Notes: generated by a model from the letters alone, not told the origin. A stretch of 38,322 bases of DNA from Microbacteriaceae bacterium UBA1487 (GCA_002325245.1 DCRR01000011.1:118098-156419), one strand, 5' to 3'; shown: positions 1-11,209, counted from the stretch's first letter. Program-made: numbers and translations.

Positions 1-1
1 G

Positions 2-74
2 TGGAGCCTAGGGGAATCGAACCCCTGACCTCCTGCTTGCAAAGCAGGCGCTCTACCAATTGAGCTAAGGCCCC
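2..74 (-). tRNA. tRNA-Ala (anticodon TGC)
   Basis: Read on the minus strand this 73-nt stretch folds as a full cloverleaf. The acceptor arm GGGGCCT pairs with AGGCTCC (one G-U), the D loop contains AGCTCAATTGGTAGAGC, the anticodon arm CCTGC-TTTGCAA-GCAGG shows TGC, and the T arm contains GGTTCGATTCC. The discriminator is A at position 2. Only one further base is inside the window, so whether CCA is encoded cannot be judged. It follows tRNA-Ile by 14 nt and is probably processed from the same transcript. Confidence 0.97.
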
Positions 75-88
75 GAATGGGGATGGAG

Positions 89-162
89 TGGGGCTACCAG
101 GACTTGAACCTGGGACCTCTTCGTTATCAGCGAAGCGCTCTAACCGCCTGAGCTATAGCCCC
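89..162 (-). tRNA. tRNA-Ile (anticodon GAT)
   Basis: A 74-nt minus-strand cloverleaf: acceptor GGGGCTA pairs with TAGCCCC, the D arm contains AGCTCAGGCGGTTAGAGC, the anticodon stem-loop CTTCG-CTGATAA-CGAAG gives GAT, and the T arm contains GGTTCAAGTCC. The discriminator A is followed by CTCC, so CCA is not templated and must be added by the CCA-adding enzyme (encoded at 22781-24214). The tRNA-Ile/tRNA-Ala pair downstream of gyrA is a standard actinobacterial arrangement. Confidence 0.97.
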
Positions 163-194
163 TCTTCGGCATGTTCCGCAGAACAGCCTCGCTT

Positions 195-224
195 ACATTA
201 CCCCACGCCGTCAGCGTGAGCCAA
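195..224 (-). promoter_or_regulatory. Putative promoter of the tRNA-Ile/tRNA-Ala unit
   Basis: On the minus strand TTGGCT (224-219) is followed after 18 nt by TAATGT (200-195), about 33 nt before the tRNA-Ile 5' end. A short hairpin CACGC-N5-GCGTG (204-218) sits in the spacer and could instead be the terminator of the upstream gyr/DUF3566 transcript. Motif matching only. Confidence 0.4.
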
Positions 225-239
225 TTCTGATGCCGCGGC

Positions 240-640
240 TCAGTTGTTCTGGAAGCCGACGAGCAGTCCGCCGGTGAGGCGCACGCTCAGGTTGTAGAGC
301 AGCGCGCCGATCGCACCGAGGATGGTGCCGATCACCGCGTTGAGCAGACCGACCACGATCGCGAACGTCGCGACCTGGCCGAGACCGAACTGGTTGGCGA
401 TCTGGAAGCTCGGGTCGCCGAGGATGTCCTGGAACAGTCCGTCGATGGTGCCGAAGATCCCGGTCGAGAACAGCACCACCCAGATCAGGATGGAGGCCAC
501 GATCAGGACAACCGCGAGGCAGATCCACACCAGGAACGACAGCTTCACGGCGGACCAGAAGTCGATGTACACCAGGCGGAGTCGGACCTGCTTGCTCGGG
601 GCCTGACGCTCAGTCTTGCGCTGAAGACGTGCTGCGACGC

Positions 641-644
<4 letters not shown>
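240..644 (-). CDS. DUF3566 membrane protein linked to gyrA
   Basis: A 134-residue protein with a basic N-terminal tail (about residues 1-23), then two strongly hydrophobic segments around residues 33-60 and 86-108 separated by a polar stretch (DGLFQDILGDPS). This matches the DUF3566 family of actinobacteria, normally encoded directly after gyrA; the function is unknown. The ATG start overlaps the gyrA stop in an ATGA junction (641-644), so the two are translationally coupled and part of one operon running from the dnaA side. Mycobacterial orthologues carry a long low-complexity N-terminus; here the tail is short. A membrane location is inferred from hydrophobicity. Confidence 0.9.
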
Positions 645-3221
<2,577 letters not shown>

Positions 3222-3232
<11 letters not shown>

Positions 3233-5195
3233 GGAAACGCACGTCCTTCGCGTTCTTCTGGATGAACTGGCGGCGCGATTCGACGTCGTCACCCATCAGG
3301 GTGGAGAAGATGCTGTCGGCGATCGCGGCGTCGTCGAGGGTCACCTGCAGGAGGGTGCGGCTGACCGGGTTCATCGTGGTCTCCCACAGCTCCTGGTGGT
3401 TCATCTCGCCGAGACCCTTGTAGCGCTGGACCCCGTTCTCCTTCGGGATCCGCTTGCCGTTGGCGATGCCCTCCTTGATGAGAGCGTCGCGCTCGGCGTC
3501 GGAGAACACGTAGTCGTGCTCGGCGTTCGTCCACTTGATCCGGTACAGCGGCGGCTGCGCGAGGTAGACGTAGCCCATCTCGATGAGCGGACGCATGTAG
3601 CGGAAGAGCAGCGTGAGCAGCAGCGTCGTGATGTGCTGACCGTCGACGTCGGCATCGGCCATCAGCACGATCTTGTGATACCGAGCCTTGGCGCCGTCGA
3701 ACTCCTCGCCGATGCCCGTGCCGAACGCGGTGATCATCGCCTGGATCTCGGCGTTGCCGAGCGCGCGGTCCAGCCGAGCCTTCTCGACGTTGAGGATCTT
3801 GCCGCGCAGCGGCAGGATCGCCTGCGTCTCGGGGTTGCGCCCCTGCACCGCGGATCCGCCGGCCGAGTCGCCCTCGACGAGGAAGATCTCGCTCTCCCAC
3901 GGGTTGCGGCTGGAGCAGTCCTTGAGCTTGCCGGGCATGCCGCCGCCCTCGAGCAGGCCCTTGCGGCGGGTCTGCTCGCGCGCCTTGCGCGCGGCGATGC
4001 GCGCGGTCGCGGCCTGGATCGCCTTGCGGATCACGTCGCGGGCCTGGTTCGGGTTGCGGTCGAACCAGTCGTTGAGCTGGTCGCCGACCACGCGCTGCAC
4101 GAAGGACTTGGCCTCGGTGTTGCCGAGCTTCGTCTTGGTCTGGCCCTCGAACTGCGGCTCGCCGAGCTTGATCGAGATGACGGCGGTGAGGCCTTCGCGC
4201 ACGTCGTCGCCGGAGAGGTTCTCGTCCTTCTCCTTGAGGATGCCCTTCTCGCGCGCGTACTTGTTGACGAGCGTGGTGAGTGCGGCGCGGAATCCCTCTT
4301 CGTGGGTTCCGCCCTCGTGCGTGTTGATCGTGTTGGCGTAGGTGTGCACCGACTCGGAGTAGGCGTTCGTCCACTGCATCGCGACCTCGAGCGCGATCCG
4401 ACGCTCGGTGTCCTCCGACTCGAAGCTGATGATCTCGGGGTGGATCACCTCGGTTTTCTTCGCCGAGTTCAGATACTCGACGTAGTCGACGAGTCCCTGC
4501 TCGTAGAGGAACACGTCCTGGCGCGGCTCCTCGCCCTCGGCGATCGGGCGCTCGTCGGCGAGCGTGATCGTGAGGCCCTTGTTCAGGAAGGCCATCTGCT
4601 GGAAGCGGGTGCGCAGCGTGTCGTAGTCGAATTCGACGGTTTCGAAGATGTCGGAGTTCGGCCAGAAGGTGATGGTGGTTCCGGTGCCGTCGGCGTCGCC
4701 GGCGTTGGCGAGCGGCGCATCCGGAACGCCGTCGTGGTAGCGCTGGGTCCAGAGCGAGCCCTGGCGGCGAACCGCGACTTCGAGCTTGTGCGAGAGCGCG
4801 TTGACGACGGAGCTGCCGACGCCGTGCAGACCGCCGGAGACGGCGTAGCCGCCGCCGCCGAACTTTCCGCCGGCGTGCAGGATTGTGAGCACGACCTCGA
4901 CCGTCGACTTCTTCTCGATCGGGTGCTCGTCGACGGGGATGCCGCGGCCGTTGTCGATGACGCGCACGGCGCCATCGGCGAGGATCGTGACCTCGATGCG
5001 ATCGCAGTGCCCGGCGAGTGCCTCATCAACGGAGTTGTCGACGATCTCGTAGACGAGGTGGTGAAGACCGCGCGGACCGGTCGAGCCGATGTACATGCCG
5101 GGTCGCTTGCGGACCGCCTCGAGTCCTTCGAGGACCTGGATCTGATTCGCGCCGTAGCTGTCGTCGCCGGGCGCAGGGGTAGCGGGTGGTGTCAT
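3222..5195 (-). CDS. gyrB: DNA gyrase subunit B
   Basis: GyrB is the ATPase subunit of gyrase. The 657-residue product starts with the GHKL ATP-binding fold: EAVRKRPGMYIGST, EIVDNSVDEALAG (catalytic Glu and Mg-binding Asn), DNGRGIPVD, and the glycine lid GGKFGGGGYAVSGGLHGVGSS. The transducer domain follows, then the TOPRIM domain with EIFLVEGDSAGGS, LPLRGKILNVEKAR and the acidic DADVDG, and it ends with the conserved QRYKGLGEMN and QFIQKNAKDVRFLDI. ATG at 5195 is preferred (GGAG 12 nt upstream); a 13-codon in-frame extension to 5234 lacks family similarity. The stop overlaps the gyrA start. The leader carries its own -10 box, so gyrBA can be transcribed apart from recF. Confidence 0.97.
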
Positions 5196-5255
5196 GAAAA
5201 GGGCTTGCTCCTGCCGGATCGACGCCGCCGCCATGAAGGTCGAACGGACCCTCCG

Positions 5256-5275
5256 ATTCTACCCCAGCGGGGGTA
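5256..5275 (-). promoter_or_regulatory. gyrB promoter (-10) with overlapping hairpin
   Basis: The 143-nt dciA-gyrB gap holds a minus-strand TAGAAT (5261-5256), a near-consensus -10 that would start transcription about 55 nt before the gyrB ATG. A hairpin TACCCC-N4-GGGGTA (5260-5275) overlaps its upstream edge. No good -35 is visible. Supercoiling-sensitive gyr promoters often have a weak -35; applying that here is inference. Confidence 0.5.
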
Positions 5276-5338
5276 TCGGCGAGGGGCGAAACGGCGATCT
5301 GGGGCCTTTTCTGGCGCCCTGTGACCAGATTTGCCTTC

Positions 5339-5884
5339 CTAACCGTAGGTATCGCGTGGACCGCGCCCTGGGATTGCTCTGGGGCCACGTTTCCAGGAGG
5401 GGGCGTCCGGCCCCAGAAACCGGATGGACTCGATCTCGGCCGCCGGGTAGCGCTCGGCGATGCGAGTCGTGATCGTCGACCGCATCGTCCGAAGCTGCTG
5501 CGCCCACGCCGTCGAGTCGCAGCGAACCGTCAGCACGCCCTCCTCGACGCCGATCGGCTCGGAGTGCGCCGCGGTGTCCTCGCCGACCAGTTCGGACCAG
5601 TCGGCCACCAGTTCGGCGCGCGCGATCGGCGACTCCCAGCCGAGCGAGACGGTGAGTCGTCCCAGAACATCGCCGATGCCGTGCGGATCGCGGCCGGTGC
5701 CGTAGGGCACGCTCGCCCCATCCTCGGCGGCGCGGCTGCGCCGGCGCGCGTCGCGACTGCGCATTCCGGGGGCGCCGAACACGGTGCGCAGTCGGCGGTA
5801 GACCCCGAGGTGCTCGGGCACCGGCTCGCTCCGTGCATCGGGCGCATCGGATGGGGTCGCCGGGGGCGGGGTCGGCTCGGTCAT
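5339..5884 (-). CDS. dciA: DciA-type (DUF721) helicase-associated protein
   Basis: A 181-residue protein. Its N-terminal half is polar, disordered and basic (PTPPPATPSDAPDARSEP, then RSRDARRRSRAAED). The C-terminal half is the DUF721 KH-like fold, with the characteristic WSELVGEDTAAHSEP, GVLTVRCDSTAWAQQLR and ITTRIAER stretch. DUF721 proteins were shown to be DciA, the ancestral operator of the DnaB replicative helicase; the mycobacterial homologue sits at the same locus between recF and gyrB. The start ATG overlaps the recF stop (ATGA, 5881-5884), so coupling to recF is expected. The partner helicase gene dnaB is at 26447-27826. No DnaC or DnaI gene is in the window. Confidence 0.9.
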   Translation of the reverse strand: MTEPTPPPATPSDAPDARSEPVPEHLGVYRRLRTVFGAPGMRSRDARRRSRAAEDGASVPYGTGRDPHGIGDVLGRLTVSLGWESPIARAELVADWSELVGEDTAAHSEPIGVEEGVLTVRCDSTAWAQQLRTMRSTITTRIAERYPAAEIESIRFLGPDAPSWKRGPRAIPGRGPRDTYG

Positions 5885-7053
5885 TCGGCTGCTCCCGGTT
5901 CGACCACGCGGCCGGCATGGATCCGAATCGTCGTTCCGCGGAGCTCCTGGGGAACATCGTTCTCCACGGCGGCGGTGATGAGAACCTGCTCGAAGCCGGT
6001 GATCGCGGCCGACAGGCTGGCCCGCCGGCGCTCGTCCAGTTCGGCGAAGACGTCGTCGAGGATCAGCACGGGATCCCCGAGCGGCGCGTCGGTGCGCAGC
6101 ACCTCCGCGGAGGCGAGCTTCAGCGACAGGGCGAACGACCACGATTCGCCGTGGCTGGCATAGCCGCGCGCCGGAAGTCCGTTGAGGGTGAGCACGAGAT
6201 CGTCGCGGTGCGGTCCGACGAGCGTGATTCCGCGATCGAGCTCGGCGCGGCGCTGAGCGGCGAGGCTCGCGCGGAAGCTCTCGGCCGCGCTCATCGGGGT
6301 GAGACCCGCGCCGCCGTCGAGCACATCGGTGCTCGCCTCGTCGTCGGGTTGGGATCCCAGGATGCTGAGCCGCGCCGAGAGATCGGCTCGATGCTCGGCG
6401 CCGGCGATCCGCTCGTAGGCATCGCGCACGGGTTCGCGCAGCCGCTCGATGAGGTCACGTCGGCCGATCACGATCTCCACTCCGAGCTGCACGAGTCGCT
6501 CGTCCCAGACGTCGAGGGTGGTGAGCTTCTCGGCCGGCGTGCGCGCGGCACGTGCCGACTTCAGCAGGGTGTTGCGCTGACGCAGCACCCGGTCGTAGTC
6601 GGAGAGGATCCCCGCGAAGCGGGGCGATTTCTGAACGAGCAGTTCGTCGAGGAAGCGGCGGCGCCCCGAGGGCTCACCCCGGACCAGGGCGAGATCCTCG
6701 GGGGCGAAGACCACCGTGGCGACGTAGCGCGGAAGCTCGCGCGGCTTGATCGGTCCCCGATTGACCTGCGCGCGGTTGGCGCCGACCCGGTTCAGCTGCA
6801 CCTCGACGAGGACATTCCGATCGCCATGCTCGAGACGAGCTCGCACGATCGCCGAGTCACGGCCGAAGCGGATGAGCGCCTGATCGCTGGAGACGCGGTG
6901 TGATCCCAGCGTGCTGAGATAGGCGAGCGCCTCGACCAGATTGGTCTTGCCCTGACCGTTGATGCCGACGATCAGGTTGGGACCCGCGTCGAAGCCGACC
7001 TCCGCGGTCTCGTAGTTGCGGAAGTCGGTGAGGCCGAGATGAGCAACCCTCAC
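5881..7053 (-). CDS. recF: DNA replication and repair protein RecF
   Basis: RecF is an ABC-type (SMC-like) ATPase that with RecO and RecR helps load RecA at single-strand gaps. The 390-residue product has Walker A GINGQGKTNLVEA (about 30-42), the signature region SHGESWSFALSLKLAS, and Walker B PVLILDDVFAELDERRR near the C-terminus. The start is GTG at 7053 with GGAAGGCGAGA upstream. It lies 39 nt downstream of dnaN and overlaps dciA, forming the standard dnaA-dnaN-recF-dciA-gyrB order. Length is normal for the family (about 360-400). Confidence 0.96.
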   Translation of the reverse strand: MRVAHLGLTDFRNYETAEVGFDAGPNLIVGINGQGKTNLVEALAYLSTLGSHRVSSDQALIRFGRDSAIVRARLEHGDRNVLVEVQLNRVGANRAQVNRGPIKPRELPRYVATVVFAPEDLALVRGEPSGRRRFLDELLVQKSPRFAGILSDYDRVLRQRNTLLKSARAARTPAEKLTTLDVWDERLVQLGVEIVIGRRDLIERLREPVRDAYERIAGAEHRADLSARLSILGSQPDDEASTDVLDGGAGLTPMSAAESFRASLAAQRRAELDRGITLVGPHRDDLVLTLNGLPARGYASHGESWSFALSLKLASAEVLRTDAPLGDPVLILDDVFAELDERRRASLSAAITGFEQVLITAAVENDVPQELRGTTIRIHAGRVVEPGAAE

Positions 7054-7092
7054 TGAACCGTCTCGCCTTCCGAATGCGGGGGCAAGCGGGAA

Positions 7093-8238
7093 CTACCGAA
7101 GCAGCAGGTTCGGCTGCAGCAGGTAGCGGTAGTTGTCGGAGCCCGGCGCATCCTTCGAGGACTGGCTCGTCAGGAGAACCGGCCCGGGCTTGTTCGGGTT
7201 GTCGGTCTTCGTGAACGAGATCCGCACGAACTCGGAGTGCACGGCGCCCAGACCATCCAGCAGGAACGAGGGCTTCAACGACACGACCGTGTCGTCGCCC
7301 ACCAGGTGGGCATCGATCGTCTCGGATGCCTGCGCCTGCTCGGATCCGGTCGCCTCGAGCGTGACACCGTCGATCGAGAAGCTGAAGCGCAGTGCCGCTT
7401 CGCGCTCAAGAACGAGCGAGACGCGACGCGTGGCTTCGACCAGCTCAGCGGTGTTGACGACCGCATAGTTCTCGACCGTCTCGGGGAAGAGCCGCTTGAC
7501 CGGCGGGAAGTTCCCCTTGATGAGCAGCGAGGTGACGGTGCGCTTATCGGCCGTGAAGGCAATGAGCTCTCGATCGTCGTTGTGCACGATCGACACGCCG
7601 ATGGTGCCCGAGTGGCCGAAGGTCTTGCCAATCTCCGACAGGGTGCGCGCCGGCACTAGGGCTGTGGCGCCTTCCGCGGAGTCGGTGCCAGAATCCCAGT
7701 CGATCTCGCGCACCGCGACGCGGTAGCGGTCGGTCGCCACGAAGGACAGCTTGTTGTCGCCGACCTCGAGCTGCACACCGGTGATCACCGGCGTCACATC
7801 ATCGCGCGAGGCGGCAACGGCAACCTGCGAGACGGCGTCGGCGAAGTCCTCAGCCGGCAGCACTCCGGTGCGGTCGTCGATCTGCGGCAGGCTCGGGTAC
7901 TCCTCGACGGGCATGCTCAGGAGCGTGAACTTCGCGGAACCGCAGCTCACCGCGATGCGCCCGTCGTCGTAGGAGAAGTTGACCGGCGCGTTCGGAAGAC
8001 GGCTCGCGATGTCGGCGAGGAGTCGGCCGGAGACCAGGGCCACGCCGGGCTCGTCGACCTCGGCGGGAATCTCGGTGCGCGAGGAGACCTCGTAGTCGAA
8101 GGACGAGAGCACGAGAACGCCATCGCCGGCCTCGAGGAGCACGCCGCTCAGGATCGGCTGGGTGGTGCGCTGCGGCAGAAGCTTGACGGCAAACGACACG
8201 GCTTCGCTCAGGACGTCGCGATTGACGTGAAACTTCAC
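7093..8238 (-). CDS. dnaN: DNA polymerase III beta sliding clamp
   Basis: The clamp is a ring-shaped dimer that tethers polymerase III to DNA. The 381-residue product begins VKFHVNRDVLSEAVSF and contains the typical TTQPILSGVLLEA, EVSSRTEIPAEV, FADAVSQVAVAASRDDVTPVITGV and FSIDGVTLEATGSE segments of the three-fold clamp repeat. I chose GTG at 8238 because AAGGAG lies 6 nt upstream; an in-frame extension to 8319 would run into the oriC spacer and lacks family similarity. The C-terminus (NYRYLLQPNLLLR) is a few residues longer than the common YLxMPxRL ending. Confidence 0.97.
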   Translation of the reverse strand: MKFHVNRDVLSEAVSFAVKLLPQRTTQPILSGVLLEAGDGVLVLSSFDYEVSSRTEIPAEVDEPGVALVSGRLLADIASRLPNAPVNFSYDDGRIAVSCGSAKFTLLSMPVEEYPSLPQIDDRTGVLPAEDFADAVSQVAVAASRDDVTPVITGVQLEVGDNKLSFVATDRYRVAVREIDWDSGTDSAEGATALVPARTLSEIGKTFGHSGTIGVSIVHNDDRELIAFTADKRTVTSLLIKGNFPPVKRLFPETVENYAVVNTAELVEATRRVSLVLEREAALRFSFSIDGVTLEATGSEQAQASETIDAHLVGDDTVVSLKPSFLLDGLGAVHSEFVRISFTKTDNPNKPGPVLLTSQSSKDAPGSDNYRYLLQPNLLLR

Positions 8239-8687
8239 ACCGAACTCCTTGTACGTCGACTCGAGCTGACCCCCGCGCTCGGATGACCGCGAGGACAGGT
8301 GTCGGCCCGGACCGCCCATCCTGTCACGTCCGATCTTGACACAGGAAGAGGCTGCGTTGAATCGCTCGAGTTCTGAGCCGAGCCGCGTCTCAAAGTTGTG
8401 GACGAGATCGAAATGGTTAAAGACAAATCACAGTGTTAACCGCTGTGGAAGATGTGGATAAGCCGGCTGCGGTCAACGAATGACAGGAAACTACATCCGT
8501 GTGAGATGTTGACGAGTGGTGGACAACATGTCATTCGGTCGTGGGGCGGCCGATCATCGGAATTCGTCATTCCACATCCCGCCCCCGAGTTGTCCCCACG
8601 GAGGCGGTCATTCGTCCCGATGTTATCCACAGGTTGTACACACACTGTGCAATCAGGGATTCGGAGCGAATTCGGGCGCGTCGCGGC
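8239..8687. other. oriC: Chromosomal replication origin oriC
   Basis: This 449-nt dnaA-dnaN spacer carries a cluster of DnaA boxes. Perfect R-type boxes are TGTGGATAA (8453-8461) and TTATCCACA (8623-8631). One-mismatch boxes to the actinobacterial TTGTCCACA are at 8397-8405 (inverted), 8518-8526 (inverted), 8590-8598 and 8634-8642. Weaker ones (two or more mismatches) are at 8444-8452 (inverted) and 8568-8576. All boxes left of about 8530 point one way and all to the right point the other. An A+T-richer tract (about 8403-8440, with GGTTAAAGACAAATC) is the best unwinding-element candidate. The 8239-8395 part holds the dnaN leader and nothing else I recognise. Confidence 0.93.
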
Positions 8688-10115
8688 TCAGCTGCGCGAG
8701 TAGCGCTGGTTCTGCTTGATGCGGCTGGTGAGCTCGGTGACCTGGTTGTAGATCGAGCGCCGCTCCTTCATGAGCTCGCTGATCTTCTTGTTCGCGTACA
8801 TCACGGTGGTGTGGTCGCGGTTGCCGAAGAGCTGGCCGATCTTCGGCAGCGACAGGCTCGTGAGTTCACGGCACAGATACATCGCGATCTGTCGCGCCGT
8901 CGCCACCGCCTGCGAGCGGCTCGATCCGTAGAGGTCGTCGACCGTCAGTTTGAAGTACTCGGCGGTGTGATTGATGATGTCGACCGGCGCGATGACGTTG
9001 TCCTCATCGAGCGTGATGATGTCCTTGAGCACGGTCTGCACCAGTTGCAGGTCGACGCGCGTGCGGTTGAGACTGGCGAAGGCCGTGACGCGGATGAGCG
9101 TTCCCTCGAGCTCGCGGATGTTGCTCGAGACCTTCGTCGCCATGAACTCGAGGATCTCGTCCGGCACCTGCAGCTTCTCGCTCTGCGCCTTCTTCCGGAG
9201 AATCGCGATGCGGGTCTCGAGATCCGGGGCCTGCACGTCGGTGATGAGGCCCCACTCGAAGCGCGATCGCATCCGGTCCTCGAAACCGGTGAGGTGCTTC
9301 GGCGCGACATCGCTCGTGATCACCACCTGCTTGTTGTGATCGTGCAGCGTGTTGAAGGTGTGGAAGAACGCTTCCTGCGTCGAGTCCTTGCCCTGCAGGA
9401 ACTGGATGTCGTCGATCAGCAGAATGTCGATCTCGCGATAGCGCGACTGGAAGACGCTGGCTCGGTTGTTGGCGATCGAGTTGATGAAGTCGTTGGTGAA
9501 TTCCTCGCTCGAGACGTACCGCACGCGGATTCCCGGATACAGGCTCTCGGCGTAGTGGCCTATGGCGTGCAGGAGGTGGGTCTTGCCGAGACCCGAGTCG
9601 CCATAGATGAAGAGCGGGTTGTATGCCTTGGCCGGCGCTTCGGCGACGGCGACCGCTGCGGCATGGGCGAAGCGGTTCGACCCGCCGATCACGAAGTTGT
9701 CGAAGTTGTACTTGGGGTTCAGGCGGGAATCCGAGCGGCGGTTGATGTCGGTGATCGGGGCGAGAGGAGGAGTGGGTCCCGTGCTCTCGTCGAACTCCGT
9801 CTCGGTGATCGTGTCGACGTCGCCGAGCATCTGAGTCGGACGGATCTCGGGGTTGACCACGATGGCGAAGTTCGTCAGCTCGGGCTCATCATCCAGCTGC
9901 GCCAGGGCGTTGAGCAGAGGAACCCGGATGCGCTGCTCGAGCATGCCGCGGGTCAGTTCGTTCGGAACTTCGAGATAGAGGGTCCCGGCGAGCACGCCCT
10001 TCGGCTCCACGAGATTGAGGAAGCCCTGCAGCTGCGGAGTCACGCGGTCGTCGCCGTTCAGCTGGGTCAGTACGGAGTTCCACAGCTCGTGGGTCTCGTC
10101 CGGCGTCTCGCTCAT
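8688..10115 (-). CDS. dnaA: Chromosomal replication initiator DnaA
   Basis: DnaA is the AAA+ initiator that binds DnaA boxes and melts oriC. The 475-residue product has domain I (about 1-85, helicase/regulator contacts), a short linker domain II (about 86-130), an AAA+ domain with Walker A GDSGLGKTH (about 172-180) and Walker B LLIDDIQFLQ, and the C-terminal helix-turn-helix with DnaA signature SLPKIGQLFGNRDHTTV. The linker is far shorter than in Streptomyces DnaA. ATG at 10115 follows AGAGGAATC. DnaA boxes lie both upstream of the gene (10141-10182) and downstream (oriC), so autoregulation is likely. Confidence 0.98.
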   Translation of the reverse strand: MSETPDETHELWNSVLTQLNGDDRVTPQLQGFLNLVEPKGVLAGTLYLEVPNELTRGMLEQRIRVPLLNALAQLDDEPELTNFAIVVNPEIRPTQMLGDVDTITETEFDESTGPTPPLAPITDINRRSDSRLNPKYNFDNFVIGGSNRFAHAAAVAVAEAPAKAYNPLFIYGDSGLGKTHLLHAIGHYAESLYPGIRVRYVSSEEFTNDFINSIANNRASVFQSRYREIDILLIDDIQFLQGKDSTQEAFFHTFNTLHDHNKQVVITSDVAPKHLTGFEDRMRSRFEWGLITDVQAPDLETRIAILRKKAQSEKLQVPDEILEFMATKVSSNIRELEGTLIRVTAFASLNRTRVDLQLVQTVLKDIITLDEDNVIAPVDIINHTAEYFKLTVDDLYGSSRSQAVATARQIAMYLCRELTSLSLPKIGQLFGNRDHTTVMYANKKISELMKERRSIYNQVTELTSRIKQNQRYSRS

Positions 10116-10140
10116 GATTCCTCTCGGTTCTGTCTGTCAG

Positions 10141-10182
10141 TTATACACAGGGTTATCCACTTGGTGGGAGGCTTGTGGACAG
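10141..10182. promoter_or_regulatory. DnaA-box cluster upstream of dnaA
   Basis: Three DnaA-box-like sites sit 26-67 nt upstream of the dnaA start: TTATACACA (10141-10149), TTATCCACT (10153-10161) and TGTGGACAG (10174-10182, inverted), each one mismatch from a known box. A minus-strand TATAAC (-10-like) overlaps the first box, so DnaA bound here would cover the dnaA promoter. The rest of the 293-nt dnaA-rpmH spacer holds a hairpin CCGGCGC-N5-GCGCCGG (10236-10254) and the rpmH promoter. Confidence 0.7.
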
Positions 10183-10299
10183 AACGATCGGCGGGGTATC
10201 GATGCTCCGGGGGGCGCCAGCGAGCCTAATCGCACCCGGCGCGTCGTGCGCCGGTGGCCGCGAATCGCATGCGAGTATGTCCGCTTTGCCCACTCAGGT

Positions 10300-10328
10300 T
10301 TGATTAAGCGGGGTTCAGGCCCTATTTT
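10300..10328 (+). promoter_or_regulatory. rpmH promoter
   Basis: TTGATT (10300-10305) and TATTTT (10323-10328) are separated by exactly 17 nt in an A+T-rich patch of an otherwise G+C-rich spacer. Transcription would begin about 75 nt upstream of rpmH and serve the rpmH-rnpA-yidD-yidC-jag unit. Confidence 0.6.
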
Positions 10329-10408
10329 TAATCAGTTGCCGACGGCGCAGCGTTCCGCAATCAGCCGTCCCCGTTCTTACCCGGACCCCGGGTGTTGGAG
10401 ATATCACC

Positions 10409-10546
10409 ATGTCGAAGCGAACCTTCCAGCCGAACAACCGGCGTCGTGCCAAGGTGCACGGCTTCCGTCTCCGCATGCGCACGCGTGCGGGTCGCGCGAT
10501 CCTCGCGGCACGTCGTCGCAAGGGCCGCACCGAGCTCTCCGCCTAG
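10409..10546 (+). CDS. rpmH: 50S ribosomal protein bL34
   Basis: This short, very basic 45-residue protein begins MSKRTFQPNNRRRAKVHGFR and contains the family core RMRTRAGRAILAARRRKGR; it is a structural protein of the large subunit. It is the first gene of the rightward unit and is divergent from dnaA, as in most bacteria. The rnpA start codon lies 7 nt after its stop. GTTGGAGATATCACC precedes the ATG. The length (45) is typical for actinobacterial bL34. Confidence 0.97.
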   Translation: MSKRTFQPNNRRRAKVHGFRLRMRTRAGRAILAARRRKGRTELSA

Positions 10547-10553
10547 TTCTCTC

Positions 10554-10886
10554 GTGCTCGCGCGGGCGAATCGGGTGGTCCACGCGGTGGACTTCCGTCA
10601 CGTCGTCCGCCGCGGTCGCCGATCCGCCACGCCCCACGCCGTCTACTACCGCGTGACGCGTGACTCCAGCGACCCGATGCGCTTCGGCTTCATCGTGTCT
10701 CGAGCTGTCGGTGATGCGGTGACTCGCAACCGGCTTCGACGTCGCTACCGTGCGCTTGCGCGCGAGTTCGTCGATGCGGGTGGTCGCGGCCAGGACGTCG
10801 TCGTCCGCGCACTCCCGCCTGCCGCCGAACTGAGCTGGGCGGAACTCGCGCACGAGGTCCGCGACGTTCTGAGGCCTCGCTCGTGA
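10554..10886 (+). CDS. rnpA: Ribonuclease P protein component
   Basis: RnpA is the protein cofactor of RNase P, which cuts the 5' leader from pre-tRNAs. The 110-residue product has the family's central RNR motif (VTRNRLRRRYRALARE) after the FGFIVSRAVGDA strand, and an N-terminal substrate-binding region RVVHAVDFRHVVRRGRR. I chose GTG at 10554, 7 nt after rpmH; the open frame extends further upstream but overlaps rpmH in another frame and is not conserved. Its stop overlaps the yidD start in a GTGA junction. Confidence 0.95.
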   Translation: MLARANRVVHAVDFRHVVRRGRRSATPHAVYYRVTRDSSDPMRFGFIVSRAVGDAVTRNRLRRRYRALAREFVDAGGRGQDVVVRALPPAAELSWAELAHEVRDVLRPRS

Positions 10887-11200
10887 CTCCCGCCTCGATC
10901 GGGCGCGCCGTCTGGCTCGCGCCGCGCAATGGCGCGGTTCTGATCCTTCGCGGCTACCGCGCGGCAATCTCGCCGTTGTACGGTCAGGTCTGCCGCTATT
11001 ACCCGAGCTGCTCGGCGTACGCGCTCGGTGCGATCCAGCAACATGGACTCATCAAGGGCGTTGCCCTGGGTTCGTGGCGGATCGCCCGATGCCACCCGTG
11101 GGCCAAGGGCGGCATCGACGATGTCCCCGAGCCTCGTCACGGATTTCTGCACACCACCGAATTCGGCTTCGTCACCGAGACAAGCCACGGAAAGGGTTGA
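10883..11200 (+). CDS. yidD: Membrane protein insertion efficiency factor YidD
   Basis: A 105-residue YidD-family protein (DUF37). It has the hallmark GYRAAISPLYGQVCRYYPSCSAYA region with three conserved cysteines (CRYYPSC and the later ARCHPW), followed by IQQHGLIKGVALGSWRIARC. YidD sits at the inner face of the membrane and helps YidC-dependent insertion. GTG at 10883 overlaps the rnpA stop, and yidC follows 9 nt downstream, so the order rpmH-rnpA-yidD-yidC is the classical one. Confidence 0.95.
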   Translation: MTPASIGRAVWLAPRNGAVLILRGYRAAISPLYGQVCRYYPSCSAYALGAIQQHGLIKGVALGSWRIARCHPWAKGGIDDVPEPRHGFLHTTEFGFVTETSHGKG

Positions 11201-11209
11201 ACCCGCACT

